A DNA stretch of 64,000 bases from an uncultured Desulfobacter sp. (GCF_963666145.1 NZ_OY762614.1:3586501-3650500), one strand, 5' to 3'. Counted from the first letter of the stretch, positions 18,308 through 27,530 are shown. Notes: generated by a model from the letters alone, not told the origin. A program made the numbers and translations.

Positions 18308-18341
18308 TGGTCATTCTATCAAAAAGGGACATTGCCCACTA

Positions 18342-19853
18342 TTACAGGGGAAGTTCCACTTTGATTTCCTTACCGGTATCTGCGTCCAGCACGTGGACGG
18401 CACAGCCCAGTCAGGGGTCGTAGGCGCGTATCAAGCGCCCGACATTCACGGGATTATCAACATCCGGTACGGGCACACCGATCAACGCCTCTTCCATGGG
18501 GCCTCTTTGATCCATGTCATCCATGGGGTTTGCGTTCCACAGTGTGGCGGAAACGATCTGGAAATTGGCAATCACAGAGTCCTTGATGTCCACATAGTGC
18601 AGCAATGAACCTCTGGGCGCTTCTGTCATGCCAAGGCCTTCAGCGTTTTCAGGGATATCTGCCGGAACAAAGGTCTCTTTGCCCGGGGTGGCTTCGGCAA
18701 GCCATTGTTCAATTGCCTCGGCAACGATGGCAGCCTCTTCGGCCCTGGCCACATGACGTCCCAGAATTGAGAAGCACGCATCACCGATATCACGCAGTTT
18801 TTTAACGCCCAGGGCGTTTTGTCCGGTTTTGGACAGCTCCGGATTGGTGGCCCACATTCTGGCCAAAGGTCCGACTTCATGGGGTTTGTCGTTGTATCTG
18901 GACGCCTTGACAAATGAGTATGCACCGGGTTTGCCGGGTTGCGGGATGGTTTTACCTTCGGTGGGGTTCAGGCCGGTAGTGTCATCTTTAAACCAGGAGT
19001 ACTTCACATATTCCTTGATCAGGGCCGGATCAACTTTATAGTCCTTGCCGTCTGTGTAGATGCCTGGTTTCAGCAGAGTATTGCCTTTGCTGTCCATGGG
19101 GAACACACCCCAGGAAACCAGATTTTTATGACCCACACCCGTTTTAAGCAGATCACCGTAAGGCCCTGCCAGGGTGTAAATCAACGGAATATACTTTTCC
19201 ATGACAAATTTTTTGACTTGTTTGAACCGTTTTGCGTAGGCATTCAAGGCTTCCCGGGTGGGGATTTCCGTTGTTCCGCCCACAACAATTCCCTGGACAT
19301 GGGGCATTTTGCCGCCCAGAAGCGCCACCATTTCATGGCAGATTTTACGCATTTCAAGGGCTTCAAGGTATTGGGCAACGCCGACGTCATTGATCTCCTT
19401 GGGTACCCGGACGTCATTGTTTTTGTATCTGGGGATAAACGGCGCTGTGTTCGGGCCGTTGACGTAGTCCAGTGCTGCCAGATGGTAAAAATGCAGGATG
19501 TGGGACTGGATAAAGTTGGCACCCAGGATCAGGTTTCTGGCAATGCGTCCGTTGTCCGTGAGTGTGACGCCAAACGCGTCATCCAGGGCAAGTGCCGATG
19601 CTGTGGCATGGGCGGTGGGGCATACCCCGCACAGTCTCTGGGTAATCTGAACGGCATCCCTGGGATCACGGCCAATAAGGATCTGCTCAAATCCGCGGTA
19701 CATACCGCCTGACATACGGGCATCCACAACAACGCCGTTTTTGACTTCCACCTCGGCTTTGAGATGCCCTTCAATCCTTGTGACCGGATCGATGCTGATT
19801 TTTATTTTTTTAGTGCTGCCCGCTGGTGCGGTAGCTGGTTTACTGCCTGACAT
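18342..19853 (-). CDS. hysA: [NiFeSe] hydrogenase large subunit HysA (selenoprotein, TGA at 18411-18413 read as Sec)
   Basis: The catalytic subunit of a periplasmic uptake hydrogenase, 503 residues when the in-frame TGA at 18413-18411 is read as selenocysteine 481. N-terminal metal motif: RIEGH (26-30) and RLCGVCPTAH with Cys75 and Cys78. C-terminal motif: Asp-Pro-Sec-Leu-Gly-Cys-Ala-Val-His (479-487), the DPxxxCxxH signature with Sec in place of the first Cys. A 16-residue tail follows His487, matching the peptide removed by a maturation protease, and the frame ends at TAA 18342-18344. Stopping at the TGA would remove two of the four nickel ligands. A SECIS-like hairpin follows the TGA. ATG 19853 has AAGGAG eight bases upstream. 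It lies 79 bases after hysB. Confidence 0.95.
18381..18402 (-). other. Putative bacterial SECIS hairpin in hysA
   Basis: Counting from the U of the UGA (base 18413), mRNA bases 16-20 (GUCCA) pair with 26-30 (UGGAC) around the loop CGUGC. The stem extends past a single bulged C by UGC (12-14) with GCA (31-33). A short stem with a small G/U-containing loop about 18-22 bases after UGA is the arrangement of bacterial selenocysteine insertion elements bound by SelB. The structure was read by eye, not folded. Confidence 0.7.
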
Positions 19854-19932
19854 TAAAAATTCTCCTTGTGTGAATCTGTTTCGGTTAGACGCTGGGAAAA
19901 AATGAATGCTGCATATTTCCCGTCGTTCCTAA

Positions 19933-20889
19933 TTATTCGGGTTCATAAAAAGGTGATGATGCATCCGGGAACCCGGGTTCAACACAACCGATACAGACGG
20001 CGTTGTCCACACACCAGTTCAGGCCGCTGTTCCATTTTCTTTTAAAACAGTCCGCGTAGGTGGAAGGGCCCTTACAGCCCAGATCCATACGGCAGCCTTT
20101 GGGATCTGACAGGGTTTTGGAGAGTATGTCCTCGTCATAGAAGTCCAGTCTGGGGCAGTTCTCATGGATATTTTCTCCAAAGAAGAGCATGGGGCGTCCT
20201 TCGTCATCCAATTCGGGGATGCCTTCTTCCAGCAGATGTACGATGGAAAGGACAATCCAGTCCGGATGGGGCGGGCAGCCTGCGATATTGATAATCGGGG
20301 TTTCAATACCGTTGTCTGCAAAAAAGTCTCTACAGCTGGTGGCGCCGGTTACATTGCCCTTTGCTGCCGGAATACCGCCGAACGCGGCACAGGTGCCCAC
20401 GGCAAGACATGATCCGGCCATGGGAGCAACTTCCTTGACCAGGTCAACCATGGTGTACTCTTTGTGCCCATACTCTCCGACAACACAGTACATCCCTTCT
20501 GCTGCCGTTGGGATGGCACCCTCTACAACAAGAGAAAATCTTCCCTGGTATTCCTTGGCAATGGCAAACAAGTTTTCTAAAGCGCTTTCGCCTTCACAGG
20601 CCATCACTGTGGGGTGGTATTGCAGGCTGATGACTTTCAAAAGCACATCGCCAATGCTGGGATCAACACTGTTGAGCAGACTGACCGAGCAGCCTGTGCA
20701 GCCCTGGCCCTGAAGCCAGACTACCGGATGGCGTTTCAGGCCCTTTTCAAGAGCTCTAACCAGCGCGGGGTTTACCACTTGGGACACACCAATGCCGGCT
20801 GCGGCACCGGCAACGGTTTTCAGGAAGCACCGCCTGGTAACTCCTGATTCTTTTTGTTGCGTTTCAGGCAACACATGCTCGTCTTTCAC
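19933..20889 (-). CDS. hysB: [NiFeSe] hydrogenase small subunit HysB
   Basis: The electron-transfer subunit, 318 residues, with a twin-arginine signal TRRCFLKTVAG near residue 20 that would export the folded HysAB dimer to the periplasm. The proximal cluster uses CTGC and later cysteines. The distal and medial cluster region has HENCPRLDFYDED, GCKGPSTYADC and WCVDNAVCIGC. The extra Cys after Trp, where standard [NiFe] enzymes have Pro, points to a medial [4Fe-4S] cluster as in [NiFeSe] enzymes. The GTG at 20889 was chosen because AAGGAGG lies five bases before it; a GTG at 20895 overlaps that site. First gene of hysBA; electrons probably go to periplasmic cytochrome c3. Confidence 0.94.
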   Translation of the reverse strand: MKDEHVLPETQQKESGVTRRCFLKTVAGAAAGIGVSQVVNPALVRALEKGLKRHPVVWLQGQGCTGCSVSLLNSVDPSIGDVLLKVISLQYHPTVMACEGESALENLFAIAKEYQGRFSLVVEGAIPTAAEGMYCVVGEYGHKEYTMVDLVKEVAPMAGSCLAVGTCAAFGGIPAAKGNVTGATSCRDFFADNGIETPIINIAGCPPHPDWIVLSIVHLLEEGIPELDDEGRPMLFFGENIHENCPRLDFYDEDILSKTLSDPKGCRMDLGCKGPSTYADCFKRKWNSGLNWCVDNAVCIGCVEPGFPDASSPFYEPE

Positions 20890-21284
20890 GGGCACCTCCT
20901 TGATGCTGTTAAAAAACTACGGGTACATAAATAAATCCCCAGGCTTTGACGCATTTGTTTGCAATTTTTCCTGTGCGGATTTTTTTATTGGATCAGTATA
21001 TAGATTGAGATGTATTTGTGTCAATATTTCCATAGATAAATTAGATATTTAATCAATATTTTATAAAAAAAATAAATATTTTACAATTTTTTACATAAAA
21101 TGATGGGAAATCAAATATTATAATCGTGCAATTATTATGACTAGTAATAATTCCTTGATTTGATTAAGTAAAATAGCTTAATATAAAATTAATCTTTTTA
21201 GTTTATTATAAGGGAAATTTTATTTCCTGATAGCTGACTGCGAACAGTTCGCCCTATGGCGTTCAATTAACGATCAGGCCGATT
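20890..21284. other. AT-rich intergenic region with divergent promoters
   Basis: About 395 bases, very AT-rich from 20990 to 21235, between the divergent hysB and PilZ-like genes. No coding frame is evident. It must hold the hysBA promoter on the minus strand. I looked for a sigma-54 element with correct GG-N10-GC spacing and did not find a clear one. Confidence 0.5.
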
Positions 21285-21644
21285 ATGGAAAAAGAAAATC
21301 ATTCAGAAGACGAAGAGCTTCGTACACAGATACGAACCGCGGCTGCCAATGGCGCCAGTGTTGAATTTTCGTTCCCAGGAGCCACGCTTGCTTATCAGTT
21401 TCCCCTAAGGGATTGGAGTTACACAGGATTGGGCATCCTGGCAAGGGAGGATTCCAAGGTGTTGGAATATATCCGGGAGGGCCAGATTTTTTCAGTGGCG
21501 CTCCGCCGGGAGGGCCCCGGCGTCTCTTTGGAGGCATACCGGGTGGAAATTCGTCACATCTCTGATCCTGAACAAGGACGACATCCCGGGCACAAAGTCG
21601 TCGGATTGAGCATTCTGGAAAAAGAGTCAGAGGAGTCAGTGTAA
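21285..21644 (+). CDS. PilZ-like domain protein
   Basis: A 119-residue soluble protein. The segment RDWSYTGLGI (about 43-52) resembles the second PilZ motif (D/N-x-S-x-x-G), part of the cyclic di-GMP binding beta-barrel; the preceding Arg-x3-Arg motif is not clear, so binding is uncertain. The ribosome site is weak. Its last 9 bases overlap the 3' end of the convergent response regulator gene. The nearby HDOD-GGDEF protein could be a source of cyclic di-GMP, but no direct link is shown. Confidence 0.6.
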   Translation: MEKENHSEDEELRTQIRTAAANGASVEFSFPGATLAYQFPLRDWSYTGLGILAREDSKVLEYIREGQIFSVALRREGPGVSLEAYRVEIRHISDPEQGRHPGHKVVGLSILEKESEESV

Positions 21645-22355
21645 CGGTTCGTCTGATTCAAATCTGTAGCCCACACCGTGAACGGTGGTGATAATCGTGG
21701 GTGTTGCAGGATGTTTTTCGATCTTTTTTCTCAGCATGGCAATATGCTGGTCCAGGGTCCGGGTTGTGCCCCCATAGTCCAATCCCCAAATCCGCGTTAA
21801 AATAGTTTCCCGGTCCAGCACTTCGCCGGGATGTGCGGCAAAGAGCCTGAGCAGCTCAATTTCCCTTTTTGATAAATCAAAATATGTGCTGCCGGATTCT
21901 GCCTTAAACCGTTTGGGATCCACCGTGAAACCGGCAAAGGTAAAGGTGTTTCTACTTTCATCTTCCGGTGTATGGGGTTTAAACCTTTTGGCCCGGCGCA
22001 GCACCGCATCAATTCGTGCCAGAAGTTCATGAATCCCAAATGGTTTGGTGATGTAGTCGTCCGCCCCCAGCTTCAGGCCCACCACCTTGTCGATCTCTTC
22101 TCCTTTGGCCGTGAGTATAATCACCGGCACCAGCGGGTCCTTTGTTCGGATGTCCCGGCACACATCATAACCGCTTTTGCCCGGCATCATCACATCCAAA
22201 AGCACCAGATCCGGTGGGTTTCGTTCAAATGCGTCCAGGGCTTCATTGCCGTCTCTGGCCTCAATGACCTGATACCCTTCACTTTCCAGGGTGTCTGTTA
22301 ATCCGATCCTGATGTGCATATCGTCTTCTGCCACAAGTATGGTTGTATTATTCAT
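21636..22355 (-). CDS. OmpR/PhoB-family response regulator
   Basis: A 239-residue two-domain regulator. The receiver domain has the acidic pair EDD near residue 10, phospho-acceptor Asp53 in VLLDVMMPG and Lys in TKPF. The C-terminal winged helix has SKREIELLRLFAAHPGEV and the end motif TTVHGVGYRFE. Its start overlaps the kinase gene by 8 bases. The order VWA protein, kinase, regulator is tightly packed, so the three form one signalling operon. Target genes are not evident. Confidence 0.95.
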   Translation of the reverse strand: MNNTTILVAEDDMHIRIGLTDTLESEGYQVIEARDGNEALDAFERNPPDLVLLDVMMPGKSGYDVCRDIRTKDPLVPVIILTAKGEEIDKVVGLKLGADDYITKPFGIHELLARIDAVLRRAKRFKPHTPEDESRNTFTFAGFTVDPKRFKAESGSTYFDLSKREIELLRLFAAHPGEVLDRETILTRIWGLDYGGTTRTLDQHIAMLRKKIEKHPATPTIITTVHGVGYRFESDEPLH

Positions 22356-24039
22356 GGATGGGTATCCTTATTATAAAGCCTGCTCCCCGGGCGAGCGTCG
22401 TGTCCATGACGATATCGCCGCCCAAATCCCGAAGCATGTGCCGGGTAAGGCTCAGCCCCAGCCCTGATCCCGGTTTGGATGTGGTCAGTGAATTGTCGGC
22501 CCTGAAAAACTTATCAAAGATTTTTTCCTTGAGGCCAGGCTCAATGCCCGGGCCGTCATCCTGGATTTTTATCTGCACATCCCGGGATGTTCTGTCCAAA
22601 ATAATTTTCAGGAATTTGCCTGTTCCTGCATATTTGATCGCATTGTCCACAAGATTTAAAAACACCTGGGCCATGGCGTCCCGATCCGTTTTGACGGGAA
22701 ATTTCTGATCCGGCACTTGTGTGATGAGTTCAAATCCCGCTTTTTTCAGCCGGACCTGGTTGGTGTTAATGCATTCGCCTAAGAATTGTCCCATGTCAAA
22801 TTCACTGATCCTGTATTGTTTGCGGCCCTGTTCAAGTTTTCCAAAATCCAGAACATTGTTGATCAGCCGGGTGAGCCGTTCGCTTTCCGCCACCATCACT
22901 TCAAGATAGGTCTGCTTTTTTTCAGGATTGGACACACGCTTTGACAACAGCAGTTCCGCATACATCCGGATGCTGGTCAACGGGGTTTTCAGCTCATGGG
23001 AAACGGCGGCCACAAATGAGGTTTTCTGCCGGGCATCTTTTATCTGTGCCAGGGTCAGCCGGGTAATCAGTACACCTGCGCTTACAATGGCTGTCACCAG
23101 GATGGCCACAAGGATCAGGGCAATGACCATAAATGTATTGGATTGGGACAGGGCCGCGTTATCCACGAACGCGCACACCGACCAGTGGGGCAGGCGTCCG
23201 GATATATCCACTTTGACAACCGCATCCTGTGTTTTTGGGCCATGGTCAAGTTCCAGGGGGCCTGTGTGGAGCAGGACGTCGCCGTTGCCGTTCATGATCT
23301 CAAGTGCTGTGCCGGAACGGTTGTTTTCCGGAATGGTTGTCATCAACCGGGATAACAGAACCATCATCTCCAATTCAATGCCGTAGATCATTCCGTCCGG
23401 TTCAGACTGCACCCATCCCAGGACATAAAGCTGGTTGTCGCTGAACCAGGGAATCCATCCGGATTCTTCCTGATTTGCAGCCGGCTTTGGGACGGTATCT
23501 GCACCGGTAATCTTTTCTTCTGATATTGTAGGGATTGACTGTCTGGACAAGGCGTAAAGGCTGCTGGATATTGCGGGGCTGCTGACTCTTTTATTCTCAC
23601 TGCCGGCCGGGCGGTTAAAATCAAAGGGCAGGTCTCCTGTCATCAGTGGATTAAATCGGTTGATAAACTGCCGTTCCTCTCGCGTGGCAGCCCGGGAGCG
23701 ACGGGGGTACATAAGGCCTTTTTTCGGGTGGAAAATGAATACATTTCGTATCAGTGGGTTGGATTGTTCCCAGGCCAAGAGACGTTCACCAAGCGTCTGT
23801 ATGGATAGATTGCTTGCATTTATGTCCCGCAAAGACCGGGTCAGGTTTTCCTGAATATTGGCCATGGCCTGGTCAAGATTTTGGGCTGTCAGCCGGGCCT
23901 GGTCTTCAAGAGCGGTTATTCCGGCCATTCGCAGCCGATCCTGTTCAAAAGAGATCTGGCGAAAGGCAAACCCTGCCAGCACCATGGCAGGCACTAATAG
24001 CAGGGTCCAGAATATAATGATTGAGCCTCGGCTGGTCAT
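22348..24039 (-). CDS. Membrane sensor histidine kinase
   Basis: A 563-residue kinase. There is a membrane helix at about 8-26, a long extracytoplasmic sensor region to about 295, a second membrane helix near 300-325, then the dimerisation and phosphoacceptor box VSHELKTPLTSIRMY with its His, followed by N, G1 and G2 boxes (NLVDNAIKYA, DDGPGIEPG, GSGLGLSL). It is coupled to the downstream response regulator by an 8-base overlap and starts 6 bases after the VWA gene. The sensor region is not a family I recognise. Confidence 0.95.
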   Translation of the reverse strand: MTSRGSIIIFWTLLLVPAMVLAGFAFRQISFEQDRLRMAGITALEDQARLTAQNLDQAMANIQENLTRSLRDINASNLSIQTLGERLLAWEQSNPLIRNVFIFHPKKGLMYPRRSRAATREERQFINRFNPLMTGDLPFDFNRPAGSENKRVSSPAISSSLYALSRQSIPTISEEKITGADTVPKPAANQEESGWIPWFSDNQLYVLGWVQSEPDGMIYGIELEMMVLLSRLMTTIPENNRSGTALEIMNGNGDVLLHTGPLELDHGPKTQDAVVKVDISGRLPHWSVCAFVDNAALSQSNTFMVIALILVAILVTAIVSAGVLITRLTLAQIKDARQKTSFVAAVSHELKTPLTSIRMYAELLLSKRVSNPEKKQTYLEVMVAESERLTRLINNVLDFGKLEQGRKQYRISEFDMGQFLGECINTNQVRLKKAGFELITQVPDQKFPVKTDRDAMAQVFLNLVDNAIKYAGTGKFLKIILDRTSRDVQIKIQDDGPGIEPGLKEKIFDKFFRADNSLTTSKPGSGLGLSLTRHMLRDLGGDIVMDTTLARGAGFIIRIPIHE

Positions 24040-24045
24040 CGCAAC

Positions 24046-25407
24046 CTATTTTTGAATCTGCTGGTTTTTCATTTGATATGATTTGGTCCGCAGCTCTTTT
24101 CTGCTTGTTTTGCTCATGCCCTGGGTTTCAAGCATATCTGCCTGGATCTCTGCGTTCCGGGCTTCTTCAAGGGCCTGCTTGTCATTGTATTTGCCGGCAT
24201 ATCCTTTTAATGCCGCGGCAGACTGTCTCAGTTCCCGGGCCGCCTCTTTTGTTTTTCCCTGGTCGGACAGTTCAATGGCTTTTTCCTGGGCCAGGGCGTT
24301 GAGGTTGAGCTGGTAATCCTTAACCACCTGGGCATTGGTGGATTCTGCCACCTTATCTTTGTTCCGGCTGAAACTGGCTGTGGCCTTTGCCTGGCTGTTG
24401 AGGGTTTTCATGGAAAACGGATCCTGATAAGAGACATCGGCTTTTGCGATTTCAACAACGCTGCCTGCTTTGTGGCCCGGCATACGTACTTCCACCAGGG
24501 CAAATTTTTCCTGCCCCCCGTACAGCTGGTTCATGGACAGCTCGATGCGGTTGTCCCGGATTCTGCCTTCTCTGCCGACGATCTCAACAGGTTCAATGCC
24601 GGACGGCAGGGTGATGGTGACCACCACCTGTTTGGCTACCACGTTGAGCACATTTCCCAGTTCCGCGGCAAAGATCCGGGGCAGATCGGTTCCGGATTCG
24701 GCAAAATAGGTATTGCCGTCACTTTTCTGGGCCAGTTGAGCCATGAGATCTTCATTGTAGTCCGTACCCACGCCTACGGTGGTCACCGAGATGTTTTCCT
24801 TGAACAGACCTGCACCAAGACGCCCTAAATCTGAGGGGTTGCTGGGCCCGACATTGGCCAGGCCGTCGGACAACAGGACCACCCGGTGGACATAATCGTC
24901 TTCAATGTTTTTTCTGATTTCAGCGGCTCCCTGGCTCACTCCGCCAAAAAGCGCCGTATTGCCGGAGGCTTCAATGCCTTTGATGGCGTTGATAATGGAA
25001 GCGGTTTCCCTGACTTTTTGGGCCGGGACCCGGGTGGTAACATCCGTGGCATAGGTGACAAGGGAGAATACGTCATCTTTGCCGAGCCGGGACAACGCTT
25101 CCATGGCCGCCGCTTTTGCCATCTCAATTTTTGTGCCGCCCATGGACCCGGACCGGTCCATTACCAGGGCAATATTCACCCGGGGACGGGTGGTGTTTTC
25201 CAGAACTGTCGGTGCGTCCAGGGTTATTTTCAAAATGACATTCTGGGGCTCATCTGCCGGCAGTACGGATCGGTCTGTTTCCACCCGGCAGGCAACACGG
25301 TTCTGAGCTGCTGTTGCAAGGGGGGCATCCAGGACCTGGGTGCCCATGACAATGGAAACGATAAAAATTGCTGCAACTTTTAATGTTCTGGTGAACCTGG
25401 GGCTCAT
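24046..25407 (-). CDS. Exported von Willebrand factor A domain protein
   Basis: A 453-residue protein with a signal peptide or N-terminal anchor (hydrophobic VAAIFIVSIVMG at about 9-20). The VWA domain starts near residue 80 with the metal-ion site DRSGSMG (DxSxS) and continues with VLLSDGLANVG. A beta-rich segment follows, then an Ala/Glu/Lys-rich helical tail. VWA domains bind protein partners through a bound divalent metal. The ATG at 25407 has AAAGGAG six bases upstream; an upstream in-frame start would add 14 residues. Being first in the VWA-kinase-regulator operon, it may be a periplasmic partner of the kinase sensor; this is inferred. Confidence 0.9.
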   Translation of the reverse strand: MSPRFTRTLKVAAIFIVSIVMGTQVLDAPLATAAQNRVACRVETDRSVLPADEPQNVILKITLDAPTVLENTTRPRVNIALVMDRSGSMGGTKIEMAKAAAMEALSRLGKDDVFSLVTYATDVTTRVPAQKVRETASIINAIKGIEASGNTALFGGVSQGAAEIRKNIEDDYVHRVVLLSDGLANVGPSNPSDLGRLGAGLFKENISVTTVGVGTDYNEDLMAQLAQKSDGNTYFAESGTDLPRIFAAELGNVLNVVAKQVVVTITLPSGIEPVEIVGREGRIRDNRIELSMNQLYGGQEKFALVEVRMPGHKAGSVVEIAKADVSYQDPFSMKTLNSQAKATASFSRNKDKVAESTNAQVVKDYQLNLNALAQEKAIELSDQGKTKEAARELRQSAAALKGYAGKYNDKQALEEARNAEIQADMLETQGMSKTSRKELRTKSYQMKNQQIQK

Positions 25408-25559
25408 GGCTTTCTCCTTTTTGTGAGGTATTGAGTCTTTGTTTGGCATGTAAGGCTTTTTGAACTGCCTTTACTTACATGTCAAAGATAACCCATTGAA
25501 AAAAGTCATGTGTCAAACCGGGGTAAAAGGGTTGTAAAAAAGTTGTAAAACCGGGAAGT

Positions 25560-25994
25560 CTAATCCAGGAAATCAAATTCCGGAATGGGCAACAGCTTTT
25601 TGCCCGGTCCCAGGCAGACCAGTTCCAGGGTGCAGGTCACGGCAGGCTTGTTCTGGCCCGGGCGCCAGGCACTGTGAAAAAATACCACCCGGTATGGGCC
25701 TTGTTTTTCCCAGGTGGTGCGAATGTCTAAAAGGTCTCCGAACTGTGCACCGTCGTGGTATCCGATGTCCGCTTTGTATACCGCAAACCCCATGCCTTTG
25801 TCGTGCCACATCTGCACCAGATTTTCTACACCGAAGATATCTTCTCTGGCCCGTTCAAAAAACTTCAGATAATTGGCGTGGTAAACCACCCCTGAGTGAT
25901 CCGTATCTTCATAATATACCCTGGCCTGTAAGTGATGGACACCAGGGTTCTGATCCGCAGCATGCATATTGGTGATCTGTTTTGTATTTTTCAT
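25560..25994 (-). CDS. YbgC-family acyl-CoA thioesterase (hotdog fold)
   Basis: A 144-residue hotdog-fold thioesterase. It carries the family signature YYEDTDHSGVVYHANYLKFF with its catalytic Asp, and ERAREDIFG after it. YbgC proteins hydrolyse short acyl-CoA or acyl-ACP thioesters and are often linked to tol-pal, but no tol genes are nearby. The first 15-20 residues before the hotdog core are not conserved, so an internal Met may be the real start. Confidence 0.88.
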   Translation of the reverse strand: MKNTKQITNMHAADQNPGVHHLQARVYYEDTDHSGVVYHANYLKFFERAREDIFGVENLVQMWHDKGMGFAVYKADIGYHDGAQFGDLLDIRTTWEKQGPYRVVFFHSAWRPGQNKPAVTCTLELVCLGPGKKLLPIPEFDFLD

Positions 25995-26176
25995 AATAGT
26001 AAAAGTTTATACCTTGGATGGCCCTGGGGATAAAGAGTTGTTTTGCATGGAACCCACACTTTGGCGAAAATTAAAATAAAAACTATTGGATATTTATTGT
26101 AGTTGACAGTAAACTGCCCGGCACTAGTTTGGAAGTTTTAGTACAAGTGAAATAATAGTTAGCCAAGGATGATATT

Positions 26177-26851
26177 ATGGAACTGCAAGCTGTAATTAAA
26201 GAAAGGAAAAGTGTTCGTGGATATTTAGATAAACCTGTCCCTAAAGAGATTTTAAAACAAATTCTGGAAATTTCCCTCAGGGCGCCGTCTACGAAAAATA
26301 CGCAACCTTGGCAATTTTATGTGGTTACCGGAGCAGCTTTGGCGCAGCTTAAGAAGGCTGCTGAGGAGCGCTTCACCAGTTCTGAAGTCCCGCCCGCGGA
26401 GATGGCGCACACGCTGATCGAACCGGAGAAAGGCACTGTTTATCGCGACCGCCAGGTGGACATTGGTATTCGGTTGTTTAAAACCATGGACATCGGCAGA
26501 GAAGATAAAGATAAACGAATCGATTGGATGAAACGCGGGTTCCGGTATTTTGATGCCCCGGCTGCGATCATACTTGTCAGCGATAAATCTAATCCCATTG
26601 AGTGGACCTACCTGGATGCCGGATTGGTTATTCAAAATATCTGCCTGGCTGCCGTTGATTTTGGGCTGGGCACCTGTATCGAAAACCAGGGTATCATGTA
26701 TTCCGACGTACTTAGAGATATTGTCAGAATTCCCGATGACAAGCGCCTGGTTGTTGCCATTGCCATTGGATATCCGGACGATAATTTCCCTGCAAATAAG
26801 GTGATCAGCCCCCGGGAAAAAGTAGAAGACGTTGTTACCTGGTGCGGATAA
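26177..26851 (+). CDS. Nitroreductase-family FMN oxidoreductase
   Basis: A 224-residue FMN-dependent NAD(P)H oxidoreductase. The N-terminal KERKSVRGYLDKPVPKEIL and LRAPSTKNTQPWQFYVV motifs form the FMN site, and GLGTCIENQG in the C-terminal half is also typical. AAGGATG precedes the ATG. The physiological substrate is not predictable. It is followed after about 80 bases by the HAD gene on the same strand. Confidence 0.92.
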   Translation: MELQAVIKERKSVRGYLDKPVPKEILKQILEISLRAPSTKNTQPWQFYVVTGAALAQLKKAAEERFTSSEVPPAEMAHTLIEPEKGTVYRDRQVDIGIRLFKTMDIGREDKDKRIDWMKRGFRYFDAPAAIILVSDKSNPIEWTYLDAGLVIQNICLAAVDFGLGTCIENQGIMYSDVLRDIVRIPDDKRLVVAIAIGYPDDNFPANKVISPREKVEDVVTWCG

Positions 26852-26930
26852 TAGAAATCTGGAAAATTATGACTTGCCAGCTAACCGCCCGCTCAAAGGG
26901 CGTTAATATAAAAAAATGTTGGGAGACGGC

Positions 26931-27401
26931 ATGATCCGCATTGAAATCCCCGGCACAGAGCCGGTTACCATTCAAAATGTCATGTTTGACTACAACGGCA
27001 CCATCGCAGCGGATGGCTGTCTACTTGACGGCGTTGGGGCGGCTATAAATCGGCTTGCCCACCTGCTTGATTTTTATGTGGTAACGGCCGACACCTTTGG
27101 CTCGGTCCAGGCTCAGCTTGAAGGGGTTAAGGCTGACGTTGTTCTGATTTCAAATCAGGAACAGGACCAGAAAAAACTGGATGTGCTCAACCGCATCGGC
27201 TCGACTACCACCATGGCTGTGGGAAACGGGGTTAACGACGCCTTGATGCTGAAACATGCCGTGTTAGGTGTCGCCGTTCTTGGGGAGGAGGGCATGGCGT
27301 TACCGGCTTTAATGTCCTGCGATGTGATGATCCGGCATATCCTGGATGTCTTTTCCTTTTTTGAAAACCCTAAACGTTTGATTGCCACCCTGAGAAATTG
27401 A
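26931..27401 (+). CDS. Soluble P-type-ATPase-like HAD family protein
   Basis: A 156-residue HAD-superfamily protein resembling the group called soluble P-type ATPases (COG4087-like). The nucleophile motif is FDYNGTIA, with Asn instead of the second catalytic Asp, and the C-terminal motif GNGVNDALML matches the P-type hinge motif. There are no membrane segments. ATG 26931 follows GGGAGACGGC; an ATG at 26916 lacks a ribosome site. The DxN change argues against ordinary HAD phosphatase chemistry, since the second Asp is the usual acid/base. Confidence 0.8.
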   Translation: MIRIEIPGTEPVTIQNVMFDYNGTIAADGCLLDGVGAAINRLAHLLDFYVVTADTFGSVQAQLEGVKADVVLISNQEQDQKKLDVLNRIGSTTTMAVGNGVNDALMLKHAVLGVAVLGEEGMALPALMSCDVMIRHILDVFSFFENPKRLIATLRN

Positions 27402-27530
27402 TTTTGCTTGCAGTTTTCTTTGTCTAAGCGTTACAATTCTTCCGTTACAAAATTGTCAGCAAGAATCAACCAGCCTTCGTGCTAAGGGGCTGGCCGTTGT
27501 AAAACTCTTCCATTAAGCAAGGTTGTAAAA

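Noticed and set aside
18411..18413. Stop codon or frameshift truncating the hydrogenase large subunit
   Set aside because: The codons after the TGA complete the nickel-binding motif and a processing tail, and a SECIS-like hairpin follows, so it is read as selenocysteine.
18939..19712. Plus-strand open frame of 257 codons opposite hysA
   Set aside because: A mirror of the hydrogenase gene with no ribosome site or recognisable domain.
20890..21284. sigma-54 promoter for hysBA
   Set aside because: The nearest match has seven rather than ten bases between GG and GC.
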